A DNA stretch of 64,000 nt from Meandrina meandrites (Eukaryota; Cnidaria; Anthozoa; Scleractinia; Meandrinidae). The first letter of the stretch is position 1. The number at the start of each line of letters is the position of its first letter. The translations under genes and the position numbers were made by a program. The notes beneath the pieces were generated by a model, which did no database searches, was not told where the DNA came from, and saw only the letters and a list, made by a program, of their open reading frames with translations. Positions 1 to 14,400 of this stretch are shown piece after piece. The stretch is from the NCBI GenBank assembly GCA_963693305.1, contig OY855903.1, forward strand, positions 51,979,150 to 52,043,149, given 5' to 3'.

Positions 1-380
1 AAGTCCTTGAATTCCATTTTTCCTTGAAAAGTCATTGAATTTCTGTGTAAGTCCTTGTAAAATCCTTGAATTTTCTTCAACTTTAAATGTAGAGGCATCA
101 AAACCAATTTTGCTGTGCATAGACTGATTTTCTTTTCCTGTGTAAAACAACTTCAAACACTGTAAAACACGGTTGTAAAAGCAGCTAATAACGAGAAAAG
201 ACAAGTGAACTGAAAAATGTAGAGAAGGACGTGGAGCAAACACTTGAAGCCTTAGAAACCTGTTAGCTTGGACTGGGAATGTTGCCTTTATATATCATCT
301 GCGAAAATACATTCCTGGTAGGTGGTCCTTGAAAATTCAATTTGGTCCTTGATAAGTCCTTGAAAAGTCCTGGAAAAATG
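1..380. repeat. Degenerate interspersed repeat with recurring TCCTTGAA words
   Basis: The word TCCTTGAA and close variants (AGTCCTTGAAAAGTC and similar) recur at both ends of this stretch, near positions 1-75 and 320-380, with unrelated AT-rich sequence between. It looks like the end-repeats of a small non-autonomous element or a decayed simple repeat. No coding potential is seen. The element may start left of the window. Confidence 0.4.
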
Positions 381-2650
381 GTTGCGATTTTTTGTATGAA
401 CCATGAAACCGTCCCTCCCCCTCCCCCGAAAGAAAAAACAGCTAACCAATAATGGCAGCAGAAAGTTTTATCATTACTTTGTTATTAAGGTCATTGCCCT
501 AATTACGCGTAATAAGCGCGTGCACATAAACAGAATGGCGGCTTTTTTCCATGCAACTTTACCCGCGAGAGAAATAAATCGTCGCGTTCTCGTAAACGAG
601 TATGGGGACCTATCAATTTTTCACATGTTTTGGGTGTAACGATCAAATTCTTCCTATAAAATGAATACAGATCAATTCCAACGTTTCAAAAAAAGATTAT
701 CACCGGAAACGTGTACTTTGCCAGTATTCGCAAAGGAATTATTAAGGAATTATGTGGTAAATACAACGTCTTCCTGCTCCTTAACGAATGTGGGGACCCC
801 CTTTTTTATTTCACAATTTAAGTTCCCTTAAGGTAACCAACTAGTAGGCAAAGTTTGGTTGAAAATCTATGTTCAGTTATATTTCGGGGGAATGACCTTA
901 ATTCTTCAAACACTGTTCTAACGTGAAAACGTTAAATGCAGCATTTGCAGAGAGTGCATAAATTAACATATCAAATTTGAGTTGGAAGGCACTTGACAGA
1001 AATTGTTGCTTGTATGTTATTAATAAGTAATCACATGATTTGTCTCGTTCAATTTCGATAAAAAAAAGAAGTACTTTAAATTGCTACAGTTTTCGAAAAG
1101 TTTACTTGTGCTTATTTTTTCCAAATTGTACTCGAAATCATGTGATTACTGGTACAAAGTTTGTCAATTAACCAGGAACGTTTGAGAATATAAAGCTTTA
1201 TTTTTTCATCACCAAGAGTTAACAGAAGTTTAATAGAATCAAAAATCACATAATTTATTCATAGTCGTTTGTCTGTAATTATACTCGAGTTTGATTTTCT
1301 AATTATTGTATTGAAATTTGTCAACAGAAGGGGTAACCTTTCAGCTTTTTTCCCGTTTAATCCTTGTACGTGCAGTTTGAAATAATGAGCGCTCACCCCC
1401 ACCCCTCCAAATATTCTCCAATAGAGATCGCCACAAATTTACATTTAGCTCGTCAAACCCTGGTAATTATAGTGTTGATACAGCTAAGACTTCATCTTTT
1501 TTTGTTTTTGTTGTTGTTGTTTTTACATTGTAAAGAAATTTAGTAACTAGAAAGCGAATAATTATATTAGAGCGGTTTTGCTCAACCTGTGAAATATTGT
1601 GACTAAACTTTCAGATACTATTAGGCACTAATTCCATTGTTTAGTTTTGACTATTGCACACTAACTGTTTAGTGTTAGATGTTGTTTCACGGGTTAAATA
1701 AAATCACTCCAAGACGGTTTCCGCTGAAAGTTCGAGCAATAAGTGCAAAAATTAATTGCCAAAAATCTGCTCATACCAAGATTGACATAGATCGATACGC
1801 ATGGTACACGCTGTACCTACAATAGTGTTACTTATTTTCACGGGACTTGATTGAATATCGCGAAATTAAGAAGGGCAAAACGTATTTTTAATGTACTTTC
1901 GTTTGGGCCAAATCGCGAAAATTTTGTCCCGCGAAATATGCCCGTTCCATTTTCGGGTAATTGACACATTGACACCTGAAACACCCCAAAGCGCCCGTTA
2001 CAAGCGTGGGACTTTTTTCTGCTTCTAGTGCTCAACTTCTGCAGGAGGACGAGTTCTTTCCAATGATACACAAAGCAGCGAAAATAGCAGTAGCAAAAGG
2101 CTGCTCTATCAGAAAGCAACCGTTTCTAATTTCGGAACTGCGGTTTAAGTGTTAAGGGTTTTTTTCACCCTATGTATATTTTGTTTCCCTAATTTTGCAT
2201 AGTCCGTTTTCAAACGTCTAGTTGGCGTGGATGGTAGATATCATTAAAGTGTTAAATAAACTTCTTACACAATGGATGGACACTTGTAAAGCTGAAAGGG
2301 ATAACCAGTTCTTAATAAATCTTAAGTCCTTTGCCTTTAAAAAAAACTCGGGTTGAAAAAGAAAAAAAAAATAAAGTACGTGGTTGTTAATGTTTGTGTG
2401 TTCCTTTTGTGACCAGTCAACGGGGAATCTACGTCGCTGTATTTTGAGTCGTTAAAATTTTGCGACGGACAAAAGAAGTTCAACAAAGGAATAAACTGGT
2501 GAGGATGGAAAAGATGAGAAAAACACGAAAGAGTAATAAAAAAATCACTTTATTTAAGTGTCGGAGTATTAAGCACTGTTGTACTAATTGTGGAAACTGT
2601 AAATAAGCAAATAAATGTTACAAATAGAACAGAAATTTGTTAAAAATCCC
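381..2650. other. Gene-free AT-rich stretch
   Basis: I see no exon with matching splice sites, no recognisable protein and no RNA gene here. The open frames at 403-639 (+) and 1838-2119 (-) are short, of low-complexity composition and match no family I know. A small TTG-rich run lies near 1501-1525. Confidence 0.4.
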
Positions 2651-2808
2651 AACTGGTAGGAGGCTGACCAGCTGGCTATTTACAAAGCGTGGAGGAGTTG
2701 AATTCGGGACCACGAAGACAAATCTATCTAGTGGCAGGGAAGAGATTTTGAACCCGGGACCTCCGGATTACAAGTCCAGTGCCCTAACCACTAGGCCACG
2801 CTGGCTCC
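2651..2808 (-). repeat. tRNA-derived SINE (tRNA-Thr-like head)
   Basis: Read on the minus strand from 2808, the sequence has a Pol III box A (TGGCCTAGTGGTTAGGGC), a 5-bp anticodon stem closing a 7-base loop with UGU in the anticodon position, and a box B (GGTCCCGGGTTCAAAATC). The acceptor stem and 3' half do not fold into a full tRNA and the similarity runs into an unrelated body. It is therefore a SINE head rather than a functional tRNA gene. Confidence 0.7.
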
Positions 2809-5154
2809 GATTATAAACCGACAATATACATGAATGGTGACCCCCCCCCCAATGGTGAGAACCGTGAAAGAATTGGGCAAAATTTTCAAGACGCAGCAAT
2901 GAAAAAGCGCTACAGAAACATCAACTACGGACTCGAAAATAAGCCATGGTTCCAGCTCTTTCTACATTTGCTGTATTTCCTTCTCTAGCATATTTTGATG
3001 ATCTGTTATTTGGTTACAAAGCCGTTAGTCGATCTTTTTTCATGAGAATTGCGAAATCACTGTTTCTTTTTTTCTCGTTAAATGTGACTGCAACCGTAAT
3101 TCCAAAAAATTATTCAGTGCAAGACTACACAGTGCGTGACTTACGCGAACGAGCGCATTTTGATTGGGCGAGCGGGCGAGCGCCATTTTCGAGAGAGGAA
3201 AAGAGGGTTGTCGGGAGTACGACTGAGGCTGAATGGTGACTGGCGAGTGGGGAGGATTGGGAGGGGGAGGAAAATACGCCTGCTTGGGAAACGCCGTTCC
3301 GTCTTTCTCCTCGCGCTCCCTGCCCTCTCCGGGCCCTCTCCTCGGCGAGTTCTGTCGTCTTCAACCCCTATTGTCCAGCAATAGCCCACCAAGAACACTT
3401 TGCTTGAAATCTTCAGAGAAACCCAAGAGAATTTGTCGTACTGAGTTGAAGGATATAGACATTGCGAAAAAAAGACTTCGTAGCTATTACTTTTCTCTTT
3501 ACACAGTATGGGGCCAGTTCTCGGCTACTTTAATTTCTACGCGTTTTTTTTTTTCGCCAGAAATAAATTTTTTAAGAAAGAATTTTTCCCCAAAAATTGA
3601 CTGATTCCTGTATTTTCTTTATCTTCAGTCTTGGTGCAGGGCGTTAAAATGTTGAGTTGATGAAGCGAAGCTAGGTGAAATTGTTTTCCGAAAACTTGTT
3701 TGATTACGCTCCTGAAAATTCATTTACCAGAAGTGTTACATGCATGCAGTGAAGAATAATTTAGCTTTAATTTCTTCCTCCTTAAGTTTAACGTTTGTTA
3801 TACGCTTTATTTTTCGGCCAAAATTCACACCGTAATATTTCCTTGCGACATTGCATTTTTGTCTTTTCTCAGCCACATTGCTCGCAAATCACCAAGGAGC
3901 CGAAATTCAATACAATACAATTTAATCTGCTGTGGCCAGAATAAAAGAAAGACTGAATTGAAGTATTTTGACAATTACCGCTGTTTGTTTCATGTTTTTC
4001 ATCAATTAAGGTGAATTAAAACTCTGAGCTCTGCCTTGACCACTGTGTATAAGACCCCACTCTTTTAAGACCTTTTCACTGCACTTGGGCGCGTAACGCG
4101 CCTTACAAGATTTCCTTTTCTAAAATAAAACAAAGCCCCTTTAACACAATTTGTGATCGCAATAACAAACATAAGTTCAAAAAGTGATTTAATATATGGC
4201 AAGTTTACGTTCCGCAGCCCTTGTTTCGCTTGTTCATTTTTTTTTGTTTTTCAAAAATGCGCGCTGATGATTGCCTCGCTGCCACGCCAGGCCAGGTTAC
4301 ATTTGCCCTTAGCGTCCTAGCCTTGTTGAGTTGGTTGCCATAGAAGCGAACAACTCTTTGATCTCTGACAGTAGATCGCACCACCTTTTTTTCTCTGGAA
4401 AAAAAGCAAGGATAAAACACAGAGAATGTGTCTAATTCGTTAAAGAAAAGAATCAGTTAAAAAGTGTTTGTAGCGGTTTTTGTCTTCTGGTAAGCTTACT
4501 TGTCCAGGAAACGTTTCCCGCGCGGAAAAGTGGAAACAGGGGCGATGTCGGTACAGGCCTGCCTGTTAACTGATCACGCACTCATTTAGCCTAAGCGATG
4601 CTTCTAAAACGTAAGTACCTATATTTCTTCCTATCCTTAGTGGTCTGAGTTAGCTCTTGAAAACGTAACGAATGACGGAACCGAGAAAATTGTATTGGTT
4701 TTGTAGCAGACTCCCCGTGTTTTTTTCCGTTTTCGTAATCAAAGTCTTTTTGCAAGGAGCCCCACACGTAAAATGAACCGAGTTGTATTATTCTTTTGCG
4801 ACATGTTTTCAAAAGTACAAAAGTTTTTTTTTTTTAATTGAGTGTTGGCATGGGTTGTAGCAAATTTTGAGAATAAAAGTTGATGATTAAGTGAATTCAA
4901 ATTCTCTGAAAGCTGTTTTCACACTGCACTAAAAATAACCTTTGATGTAAATAGTGAGATCTGGAAAAGCTAATGGTTCAACGCGTTTGTCGGTTCTTGT
5001 AAAATCTCTATTTGATGTTATTATATCCTATTTTGGTAAATGATCGTAAATATTTCATTATTTGTCTTTTCACGGCAGCTAGCTCAACTATATAAAAGTG
5101 CAAGATTTCTTACATATATTACTCTGATATTATGAAAAGGTATTTATATCTCTG
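2809..5154. other. Intergenic, with a GC-rich patch at 3120-3400
   Basis: Most of this stretch is AT-rich without recognisable genes. The patch 3120-3400 is distinctly GC- and CpG-rich, and overlapping open frames occur on both strands only because stops are rare there. It resembles an interspersed repeat, or possibly an unmethylated island, more than an exon: the frames are Arg/Pro/Ser rich and have no splice context. A short C run lies at 2846-2855. Confidence 0.35.
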
Positions 5155-5226
5155 AGAAACCTTCTTTTAATTTATAAAGACAATTGATGTAGAAACCTTC
5201 TTTTAATTTATAAAGACGATTGATTT
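5155..5226. repeat. 36-bp tandem duplication upstream of the EFCAB6-like start
   Basis: Two adjacent 36-bp copies begin AGAAACCTTCTTTTAATTTA, at 5155 and 5191, and differ at only a couple of bases. They lie about 250 bp upstream of the start codon at 5474, in the likely promoter or 5' UTR region. Confidence 0.85.
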
Positions 5227-5473
5227 ATCAGAAATTGAGAGTCGAGTGCACAAATCATATCGAAAACCATAAATGACATCAATTGAAGTTATTTGCATTT
5301 CTGACTGCGAGTCACTCGAGCATGAAGGTCAGTCGCATAGCAACGAGACAGTTTATCTGCGCCGCGAGTCTCACTAAAACAGACACTCTCGAGTTACGCT
5401 GTGGGCCATTTTGGAACGAATGGTGTGAAAAGAACGGCAAAGCGAGCTTTTTCGAGGAGAAAACTTCATCAAA

Positions 5474-8400
5474 ATGGCTACAACTAACCTTCCCGCGATA
5501 CCGCATCCGTTGTCGCGAATGGATGATCCGACAAATCTAAACGTGAGAGGTCTTTCTCGCGACGGATCGCGTTTGGCTTCGCGGCAAAGTTTGACTTTCG
5601 CACAAGATAAACTGAACGCTTTACGACCGATAACAGCAGATCAAGTGCCTTGGAGGCTAACACGGTCCTCGAATGGTTTCGGAGGACAACACAGCCCGAG
5701 GAGTAATGGATTTGCGGGCATTCCCGAAGGTGTGGAAGTGAAGCGCGCTGAAGATCCAAACAAACCGAGCATTCCAATTTTCGGTAAGTGTTGTTCTTTG
5801 CCTTGTCATATGATGTCTTTCAAGTTATCACTCGTGTTATGTCATGGCTCGGAGCTCTTGACTTTTTCTTAGAGGCGGGTAAAGACTTTTTAAGTTAGTG
5901 TTATTTAAACCAGTTGAAACTAATTACGGCTGACTCCGATCTAACCCACTTCTCACCAAAAGTATCACTCTTTTCTGCCAAATATTTTTGAACGTGAAAA
6001 TTAGATCAAAACGGCTTGTTCCACAATAGCGATTTGATACAAATGGCTTTATCTTATTTCAGATGAAAATAGGCTAACTGTTGAGTGCTCGATTTTATTC
6101 GAAGCGCTTTCTCTTTTGTGGTTAACAATTAGAACTCCTTGGAGTTACTCCATATGTCAGAAGACAGCAATAGCTACCGGTAATTCAACACGCAACTTAG
6201 CCTGTAACTCCTTTGTTTGGGGGAACATCTGCTTCACTTCTAGTCGTAACACCTGCTAGCATATAACCATAATAAAAATTAACATATATATGCTTTCTTC
6301 TTTTTTTTTTTAATTTAAGTCTTCTGTAACATATCATGCATGCGGAAAATGTCAATGTTCTAAATTTGAAAATGTAAACAAAGAGCGGAATTGCCTCAAA
6401 TATGAAAATTATATATTATTTGTTTATTCAGTCTAAGAGTAGTTTCTGCTATGTATACAATATCATAATGAGATAGTCTAGTGAGGAAACTAAAGGGAGC
6501 CAAATTAATTGCTTTTTGTATTTATTTGCACCAAGAATATCTATAGCAACAAGCCACTGATTAAATAATATTTGGCGAATTTTATTTCGTTGTTTCTGAA
6601 TTTTATACAATGAATATTGCTTTTTAAGGTACTAAAAAAAGTATTTCTTTAATATGTATAATCATCTGTTGCATTAGGGAGCCGTGCTGACATGGCAAGC
6701 CGTGCAGAGAGCCGTCTGTCTCGACTAAACAGCGCGGCTTCATCACAACAAGGACCAGACAAAGCTTCAGTTGATGAGGTATGTGATGATCAATTCCATC
6801 CCTTGCGAGGGTGGGTGGAGATTCACTCTGCCCCCCCTCCCTTTCACTCTCCCTACACGTATCTTTCATGCAGGCACATATTCCATACCACTGTCACTAA
6901 AGATGCTCCTCTCACCACCCTACACCACCCTATCACTTTTAACTCTCAGGGATAGAATGCAGGGGTGATGCTCGGCCCTGGTTTGAAATGTTTAAATTGC
7001 TGTTTTTATTTTCACGGGACCTGGAGAAGGTACTCAACAAAGTTTCATATGGGGAGGCTCTGCTCCAGGGTACAATCCCTTATCCTTTTATATGTACCAT
7101 TTATTCAAAGAAAAGGCAGCCCTTTCATAAAGCTTCCATGGACAACGGTACCCTTTAACATACCTACAGTAGAAATACTGCATCCCTTTTCTAAACATTG
7201 TACTTGAGTATAGTAACCCCTTAAAGTGCCCCTGTGATGGAATTTTCGAGTTTCCTTTTTTTCTACATTTTCATGTACTATTACACTTTCTTACTCATCT
7301 TGTCAAATTTCAATCCATTATCATGAACATCAGAAGTCATTTTATTTTAACATTTATTTTCAGAGAATTTACCCCTCCCCTGAGCCCCCCTCGGTTTTCT
7401 TTTTTTTCTCTTGCCCCAAGTTTTGCGCAACCGTAATCTTTGCTCGAAAAGCTTACGCAGGCTATGTAATGATATATATATCTTAGTGTCAATAAATATT
7501 ATTACCTATTATTATTGGGGCATTAGTTTTGCTTTTTGTTTCATAATTTTTATCTGTCTTTAGATTGAATTTATATTACGAGAGAAGATGAAAACTGGAT
7601 ATTACACAATCAAGAACACTTTCAAAGAGTCTGATCCAGAAGGCAAAGGAATAGTCAGCAGGTATAAAAATTATGTAAAAAAAATGTGTTGCTCCAAAAA
7701 ATATCCATATACCCCTCCCTAGGAAAGAGTTTTGGTTTGAACCCCAACCCCTCTGGAAATTCCAGTTGAGTTTTAAGCTTTTTTTCCCCCCGCCCCATTG
7801 GAATTTTTGATGACCTTCCTTGGTCTGGCTATGAATATTTCCCGGAGCTGCAAAGCATTAGGAAGAAATGTATTTGTCTAAGGTGATAAGTGTGGTTAAT
7901 ATCTCTATATTTATTTGAGAGACCAATAAGAGTATAAGTTTTTAAATAAAAGTACCTTAATAATACTTCAGGTAATTTAAACAATCTTCTGGATTTTGTA
8001 GTTTGCCATTTCAAATTATAGACAGAAATTGCAGTGCTCTATTAAATATCTATACTCCCCCGCAGCGGGCTTTTGGCTTCACCCACCCCCAGGGGGTACT
8101 TGGAATTTTAAGTGATGGGGATAAGCAAAGGATTTTTGAGGGTTTGAAGTTTTCGATTCCGGGATTTTTTTGCGTAGGAAAATTTGGCAAGTATGTTTTT
8201 GGGTTTTGTTGGAAACCCTAGGGATTTCTGGGAGTCTTGATATTTGCCCCCATTCGATCACATCCATCACTTGAAATCCCAAGTATACCTCCCCTGGATT
8301 ACCCACCATCTAGAAAATAGAGTTTAGCTCCGCACTTTTCTAAAAAATTGTCATCACTTAAACCCCACGGCCCATTGGGATTTCTTATAATCCTCTACAA

Positions 8401-11400
8401 GCAATCCATACTCAGCTATATACATGTATGTGCTATTTTTACTAAAAAAGGGAATTAAAAACTTGTAGGCGAGATAGGCGCTTCCATTATTTTATTAATT
8501 ATTTTACATGATTTTGTCCTTTGATCTGACAGGGAAACGTTGGCAAGGATTTTACAAAACTTCTTGTCAAGGTCGATCAGTTTGAGCCAGTTTAACAAGC
8601 TAATGGTTCGGTGAGTACACTTTGAACTGACACAAGTTTAAGACAAATCAAAGTGCTCTATCTAGTTCTATCTGTCTAAGATATAGAGTGATTATCTCTT
8701 GAAGTGTCAATAGTAAATTTTAATTTGCTTTGGTTCTGCATAGCAATGCTTAGTGATTGGCTAAAACGAACTCTCACAACTTTCTCAACCAATCAGAAGT
8801 AAAACCAACACTTGAATCATGACTCACGCACGCACGTCTTCCAGCGCTTTGTGCCAGTGACATGAATTTACTCCTGGTTATGATTGATTCACCCATATCA
8901 CTGGATTGTCTGTGTCGTTTTTGATTGGCCAGGTTTTGCTACAACGACACTCAACTGAAAACTGCTCCGTGGAGAGCAGTTGAAATTATAAAAAGTGTCT
9001 GCCATCATGTGAAGTATTGCACAAATTTCTGGCAATTTTTTAAACTCAGGACAGCGTATCAAAAATCACCCGGCGTTGCTGCACCACCATTAACTAACTA
9101 TATTTTACATCTTGATTTTTCGTGTAGATTAAAATTGGACCACAAAAAGATGATATCATATGATGAGTTTTACGCTTCATTCAGGCCGCCAAAGGTAAGA
9201 AAACATAAGCTGTTATCACTCTTTTTCGTAGGCCTGGTCCACAATAATCCCGATAAGGGATAAAATGTCTTCTATCAACACTGATATTTTCGTAACTTTT
9301 TCATGGCCCACACTGAAATGCTTCATCCTCTAGATGTACTGTACAGCATTTGCACGTTACTTGCTAAATTCGACTTTGTGACCTTTGGCAATTTCATTTC
9401 GACACTCCACACCAAACCACATACCCTGCATTTCAAATTTCTCCACTCTGGAGGGCGTGTTCAAGACGTGCCGTTTTTGTTGGCCGATATTAATTAGAGA
9501 GCTTAAGCACAGACGTTTTGAGCCACGGACGGCAACCGGAAGGCGAATGTTTAAGATTTTGGCGAACTTTTACCTCCGAAACTACTACCATTTGCGTTCA
9601 ACCGTGAAGCGTGAACATTTTTTCGCGAAGGTTTACTTTTCAAACGTTGACGGTTTAGACTCAAACCTGTCACGTTTGACCAATGAAACGTTTGCGGTTT
9701 CAAGGCGAAATTGACAACATTTATGGCGCCATACGATCATGTTTTGTTCGCGTGCAGTACATGTTTTTAAGTTTCTTTCGCCCGCTTCGACTCCTGGACG
9801 GTCAATCCTTCCAAACTTGTTAACTTTTCGGGTATCCACTGCAAGAGAATATTTTCGGAGCAGAATTAATTTATTAAAGTGGGTGGAAAAAACTTTAAAA
9901 CATGTACTGCACGTGAACAAACCATGATCGTATGGCGCCACAAACGTGACAGGCATGAGACTAAACCGTTAACGTTTGAAAAGTCAACCTTCGCGAAAAA
10001 ACGTTCATGCTTCACGGTTGAACGCAAATGGTAGTAAGTTAGAAAGCTGTCCTTTATGGACTTACAACTTGAATTTATAAACAAAAGGCTGACAATAAGC
10101 GCTAAAGACGAGAAGATTCTATTTCCGGCTGCCGTCCGTGGCTCAAAAACGCCTGTGCTTATGCCCTCTTAGAGAGATTACGGCAAACGCGAGCTTGCCT
10201 TTCATTTTGTTAAGTTTTTATCGAATGCTCAAATAAATCCCTCAGAAAAACAGGGAAAAATCACACATTCACGAAAAACACAAATCTACTCATTTCTGCC
10301 TACAAACGCCAGACGGCAGAAGTGGAATTTTGCCGTTCGCGGGAAAAACGAACGTCATGCTTAATCTCTCTAATGTCGATAATGCTGTTTTACGGTGGAG
10401 TGTGGACAGAAGGCCAAACCAAAGAAGAAAGTTGCGGTCGGCGTTTTCCAGAACTCTATCCGGACTAGTGTGGATTCTTAAACAAATATATTAATGTTTA
10501 TGTTTTAATTTACTTTGCATAGTCCAAAAACGCCATGATGTTGTCTTGGGCGAGCAAATGGGGAAACATTTTTGCGGACAAAAATGTTTCTGAAGGAAAT
10601 CAGAAACATTTTTTGTATCTTGGACACAAATTTTGTGTCCGCAACTAATGTTGCGCGCGCGGCCGCCATTTCTGGGAAGCAGTTGTGTCCGAAACAATGT
10701 GTCCTCGTTTGCCACCGCCTTTATGACATTGCTGTGAAATGCCAAACCAAAGTAGACAGAGTTTATTGATATTTAAGTGTAAAATGTTCTTGAGTTCGTA
10801 TTTGCCTAGACACTTCAAGAAATACAAAATCTTAAAATTAGCTTTTGGATTCGAGACCGTGACGCTTGTGTAGTCACTCTGTAACGACCTGATTCTTTCA
10901 AAGCAAAGCTACTTACAGCCCTTTCACGTCAACTGCATGTCAGTATTACAAAACGTTTTCTTTTTAAGATGGGGCTACAAGTCTGTTACTGCTGGTGCAT
11001 GTTTATTGCTCTAAACATGTATGTCTTCCTCCGTATTGTGCTAAAATACTCATAATTTCAAAGCCATAATTACAGTACGTTAACTTGTAGCGTGATGTGA
11101 GTAACTTTATTACTCCACCATTGCGCCATTTTACAATATTAGGGCAAAAGAACGCACAAAATATGCCACGTTATTACACTGTAGAACAGGGCAAAAATAC
11201 GGAATGAAAGCAAAGCGACAAAATGGCCGAACCAAACTTTATTTTATTAGTGGAATAATAAATCCCTTATTCAATGGTTTGGCATATAACACGAGCGGAC
11301 ATTTTGCTCATTGCTCGTATTTTTCCTCGCCCCGTAGAGGCTCGGTAAATACTACGCAACTCGCAAAATATCCGCGCGTATTATATATTTAACCATCGAA

Positions 11401-14400
11401 TAAGGTGTATGAATCGTAAGTAACGGAAGTAATAATAATAAGGAGCATTGTATTGTAAGTAGTTTTTTTTTTGTGAGTGTGCTGCAATTTAAAAACAACG
11501 TTTTTTTTCTTGTTGTCTTTAGAAAGCAGACGAAGGCCCTGCTTGGCTGGAATTGGAGAAACCAGACTTGAAATACATGTCCGCCGCTCAAGTTCACGCT
11601 CACCTCAAGGAAAAAGCAAAACAAAGGTATGCTTGCTTGTACTCTATACGATCCTTAGTGAAAACGAAAAAATGAGCATTTTTCGACAGCGTTCTTGAAC
11701 TTTGTTTGGATTTGAAATTCGATAAAAAAGGAGGCTGTTTTCCTTCGAAAAGCTACTACAGTAAAGTATAAATCATTAATTTACATGGTGTCCTTTTACG
11801 TTGTTTCGTGCCTGTTTTTCCAAGCAACAATTTCAAAAGCTGTTCTAGTTTTGCTTCTTCGTAATGTAGATGTAATTTTACCCTAAGGAAGTTTTTTTTT
11901 TGCGAAGCTCCAGTCATGGAAAAACCTGTCCAGAGAATTACCTTTTTCCGACTTAAAGGGTACGCAAATTGATCCACGCTGCCTTGCTTTCCCCTTTCCC
12001 TTCTTTCCTCCCTCTCCTCGATGTTGTTTTAATCAAGAATCATGCGAAGAGTGTAGAAACAACCTTTCGAAGCGAAGTGGAATGGGGAAAATGGCAAAAT
12101 TTGAATATTGTTATTTGTGGCATTCACGAAATTGCGTTTGTCTCAACTAGTTTTGTCCGCGATTGTCGCTGGTAAAATATTTGTTTGTTTGTTTTTTCAC
12201 CGTAAGGTTTCTGGATGTGGCCGATCTCATCCCGCAGATGAACCCAGGTGGGTCGGGACGAATCCTCAAACCCGAACTGAGAAACGTGCTCAACAAAATG
12301 GGATTCTACATGGAGGATGACGAGTTTGAAAAACTCTGGCAAAAATACGATACCGAGAATTACGGCACCATCCGAGCAGAGAGACTGATGAGCAAGCTTG
12401 GTATCGCCATGAGAGACACCGGCTCAAGAGAGGAATCGAGCTCTCCGAGGAAACTTGAAGCAGAGAGGAAGCACTCTTTAGATGTGGAGAGGTGGTTGAA
12501 GAGAAAATTCCGTGAGGGGTTTTCCGACATGAAACATGCTTTTATGGAGCTTGATTTAGACAGGATTGGGAAAGTGAGTCGAGATGAGTTCAGGCGCGTC
12601 ATGGAGGACTTTGGACTCCGCTTGAGCAGTGACAAGCAGTTGGATGATTTTCTGGCGAGGTTTGTTCACAATTGACGTTTGAGTTCACAGCTCGTACAAT
12701 GCATGGAATCCCAGTTTCTGGCTCGACCCTCCAGGGCAAACGAAATCAGAGGCAAAAGTAAAAAATTGCAGTGTTGCACTGGGACCTCTTCATATGAGCC
12801 AAGTAACCAGGCTGGCTCGGTTACCGGGACGAATTTTGTCGTCTGTTCATATGGGAAATTTCAGCTTGGTGACCGGGACGAAATTCAAGAAACAAAACCA
12901 AAATGGCGCCACATGGACAATCATAGCTTTGTCGACTCTTGTAACTTTAGTAATAAAGTTACTTCGATTACTTTTGAAGTGGAAATGCAATTAAGCCAAA
13001 ATTATGCCATTTTGGCCGCCCTGTTGCGAAAGCAAAGCCAATTTTCACAGCAGGGTCTTCCCGGTAACCGAGCTGGAGTGTTCATATGGGAAAATTTTCA
13101 TCCCGGTTGCCGAGATCTCGGTAACCGGGCTGGCCCGCCTTCTCATATGAACACATCGAAATTTTTACAAAGGAAATAGGAGTAAGGCGAGATCTCGGTA
13201 ACCGGGCTTATATGAAGAAGCCCTAAGTGAAGCAAATCCCAGGGAAACGACTTGTGGTTCGAGTTACTGGGAAGTTTGAGAATCGGGATCGCCCTGTAAG
13301 ATGTAAAATGCGTGTTTTCTCACCGGCATCACTAACTATTTGTACACAGATGCGGGGTTGAAGCATCCAATGGCAAGATTTCTTACAAGGAGTTTCTTCG
13401 CCGCTTCCAGGATCGCAGTGAACAGGGAATGCCACACAAGATTTTAGCTAACCCTCTGCACAGGTATGTTAATACTGACAAGTTTAAGAAACGGAATGCT
13501 CTTATTCATTTCAATTCTATGTGTCATTTTTTCCAGAATATGTGTTCGCTATCTGTCTTTCTTTTTCAAATGTGTCGTAGGTTTTTTTTCGATTTATGAC
13601 AACTCTGACATGTTGGTTTTGCTTTGTGAAACCAATCAGAAACAAGGTTAATGTGCGAGGTGGAGAAAGCGAAGTAAACGCGTGCAGCTGCGGGCTGTTT
13701 GATTTGCTAAAAATGGAAAACCAACAAAAAGATGTCAAAGTGTTTGTGAAACCTGCAGCTTTAAGACAACCAGTTTTATGTTTCATCGCTTTATTTTATA
13801 TTTTCCTGTTATAAAACAACCCCAAGTTTTTGCCGCGACTGGAAGAAACATCTCTTACATTTTTAAAAAATAAAAAAACTAGAAATAGCGTTTTTTTCCC
13901 TTTCAAAATACTAATCGGAAGCTGTTTTTATCAGATACCATCACAGTGAAGTTGGAAGTAATTATTCAACGACTTCTGCGATAGAAGCGAGAATAATGGA
14001 CTCATTCCAGAAGGACTTCCTGGCACTACTGGGTACATTTCAGTAAGTATTATTTGAAGCCTCTTTTGAACTCTGTTTTCTGAATGACTGACGTGAATTA
14101 CTTGGCTTAAAAAAGTGAAGAGCTTGTTTTCTCTTCTCATGTTGTAACTTCATCCCTTGTATTTTTCTGAACCGTAGAAATGCAAGGTCTACTACCTTTA
14201 AATCAATTCAATCCTTCCCACTTTTTGTTTTCCAGCAACATTGATCGCAAAGATTCAGGTCTTCTGACGCAGCAACAGTTCCGCGCGGCCATCGAAGGAA
14301 GATTTGAGTTGAACATGACGGACCAGGAGTTTGACGTGTTTCTAAAGAAAGTTCCCATTGACAGTGACGGCATGGTGAAATACGTCGAGTTCATGTCAAA

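Noticed and set aside
2651..2808. Possible functional tRNA-Thr gene on the minus strand
   Set aside because: The boxes A and B and the anticodon arm are good, but the acceptor stem and T-stem do not pair and the sequence continues into a SINE body.
3125..3604. Cluster of overlapping open frames on both strands
   Set aside because: The stretch is GC-rich with few stop codons by composition; the products are low-complexity and there are no supporting splice sites.
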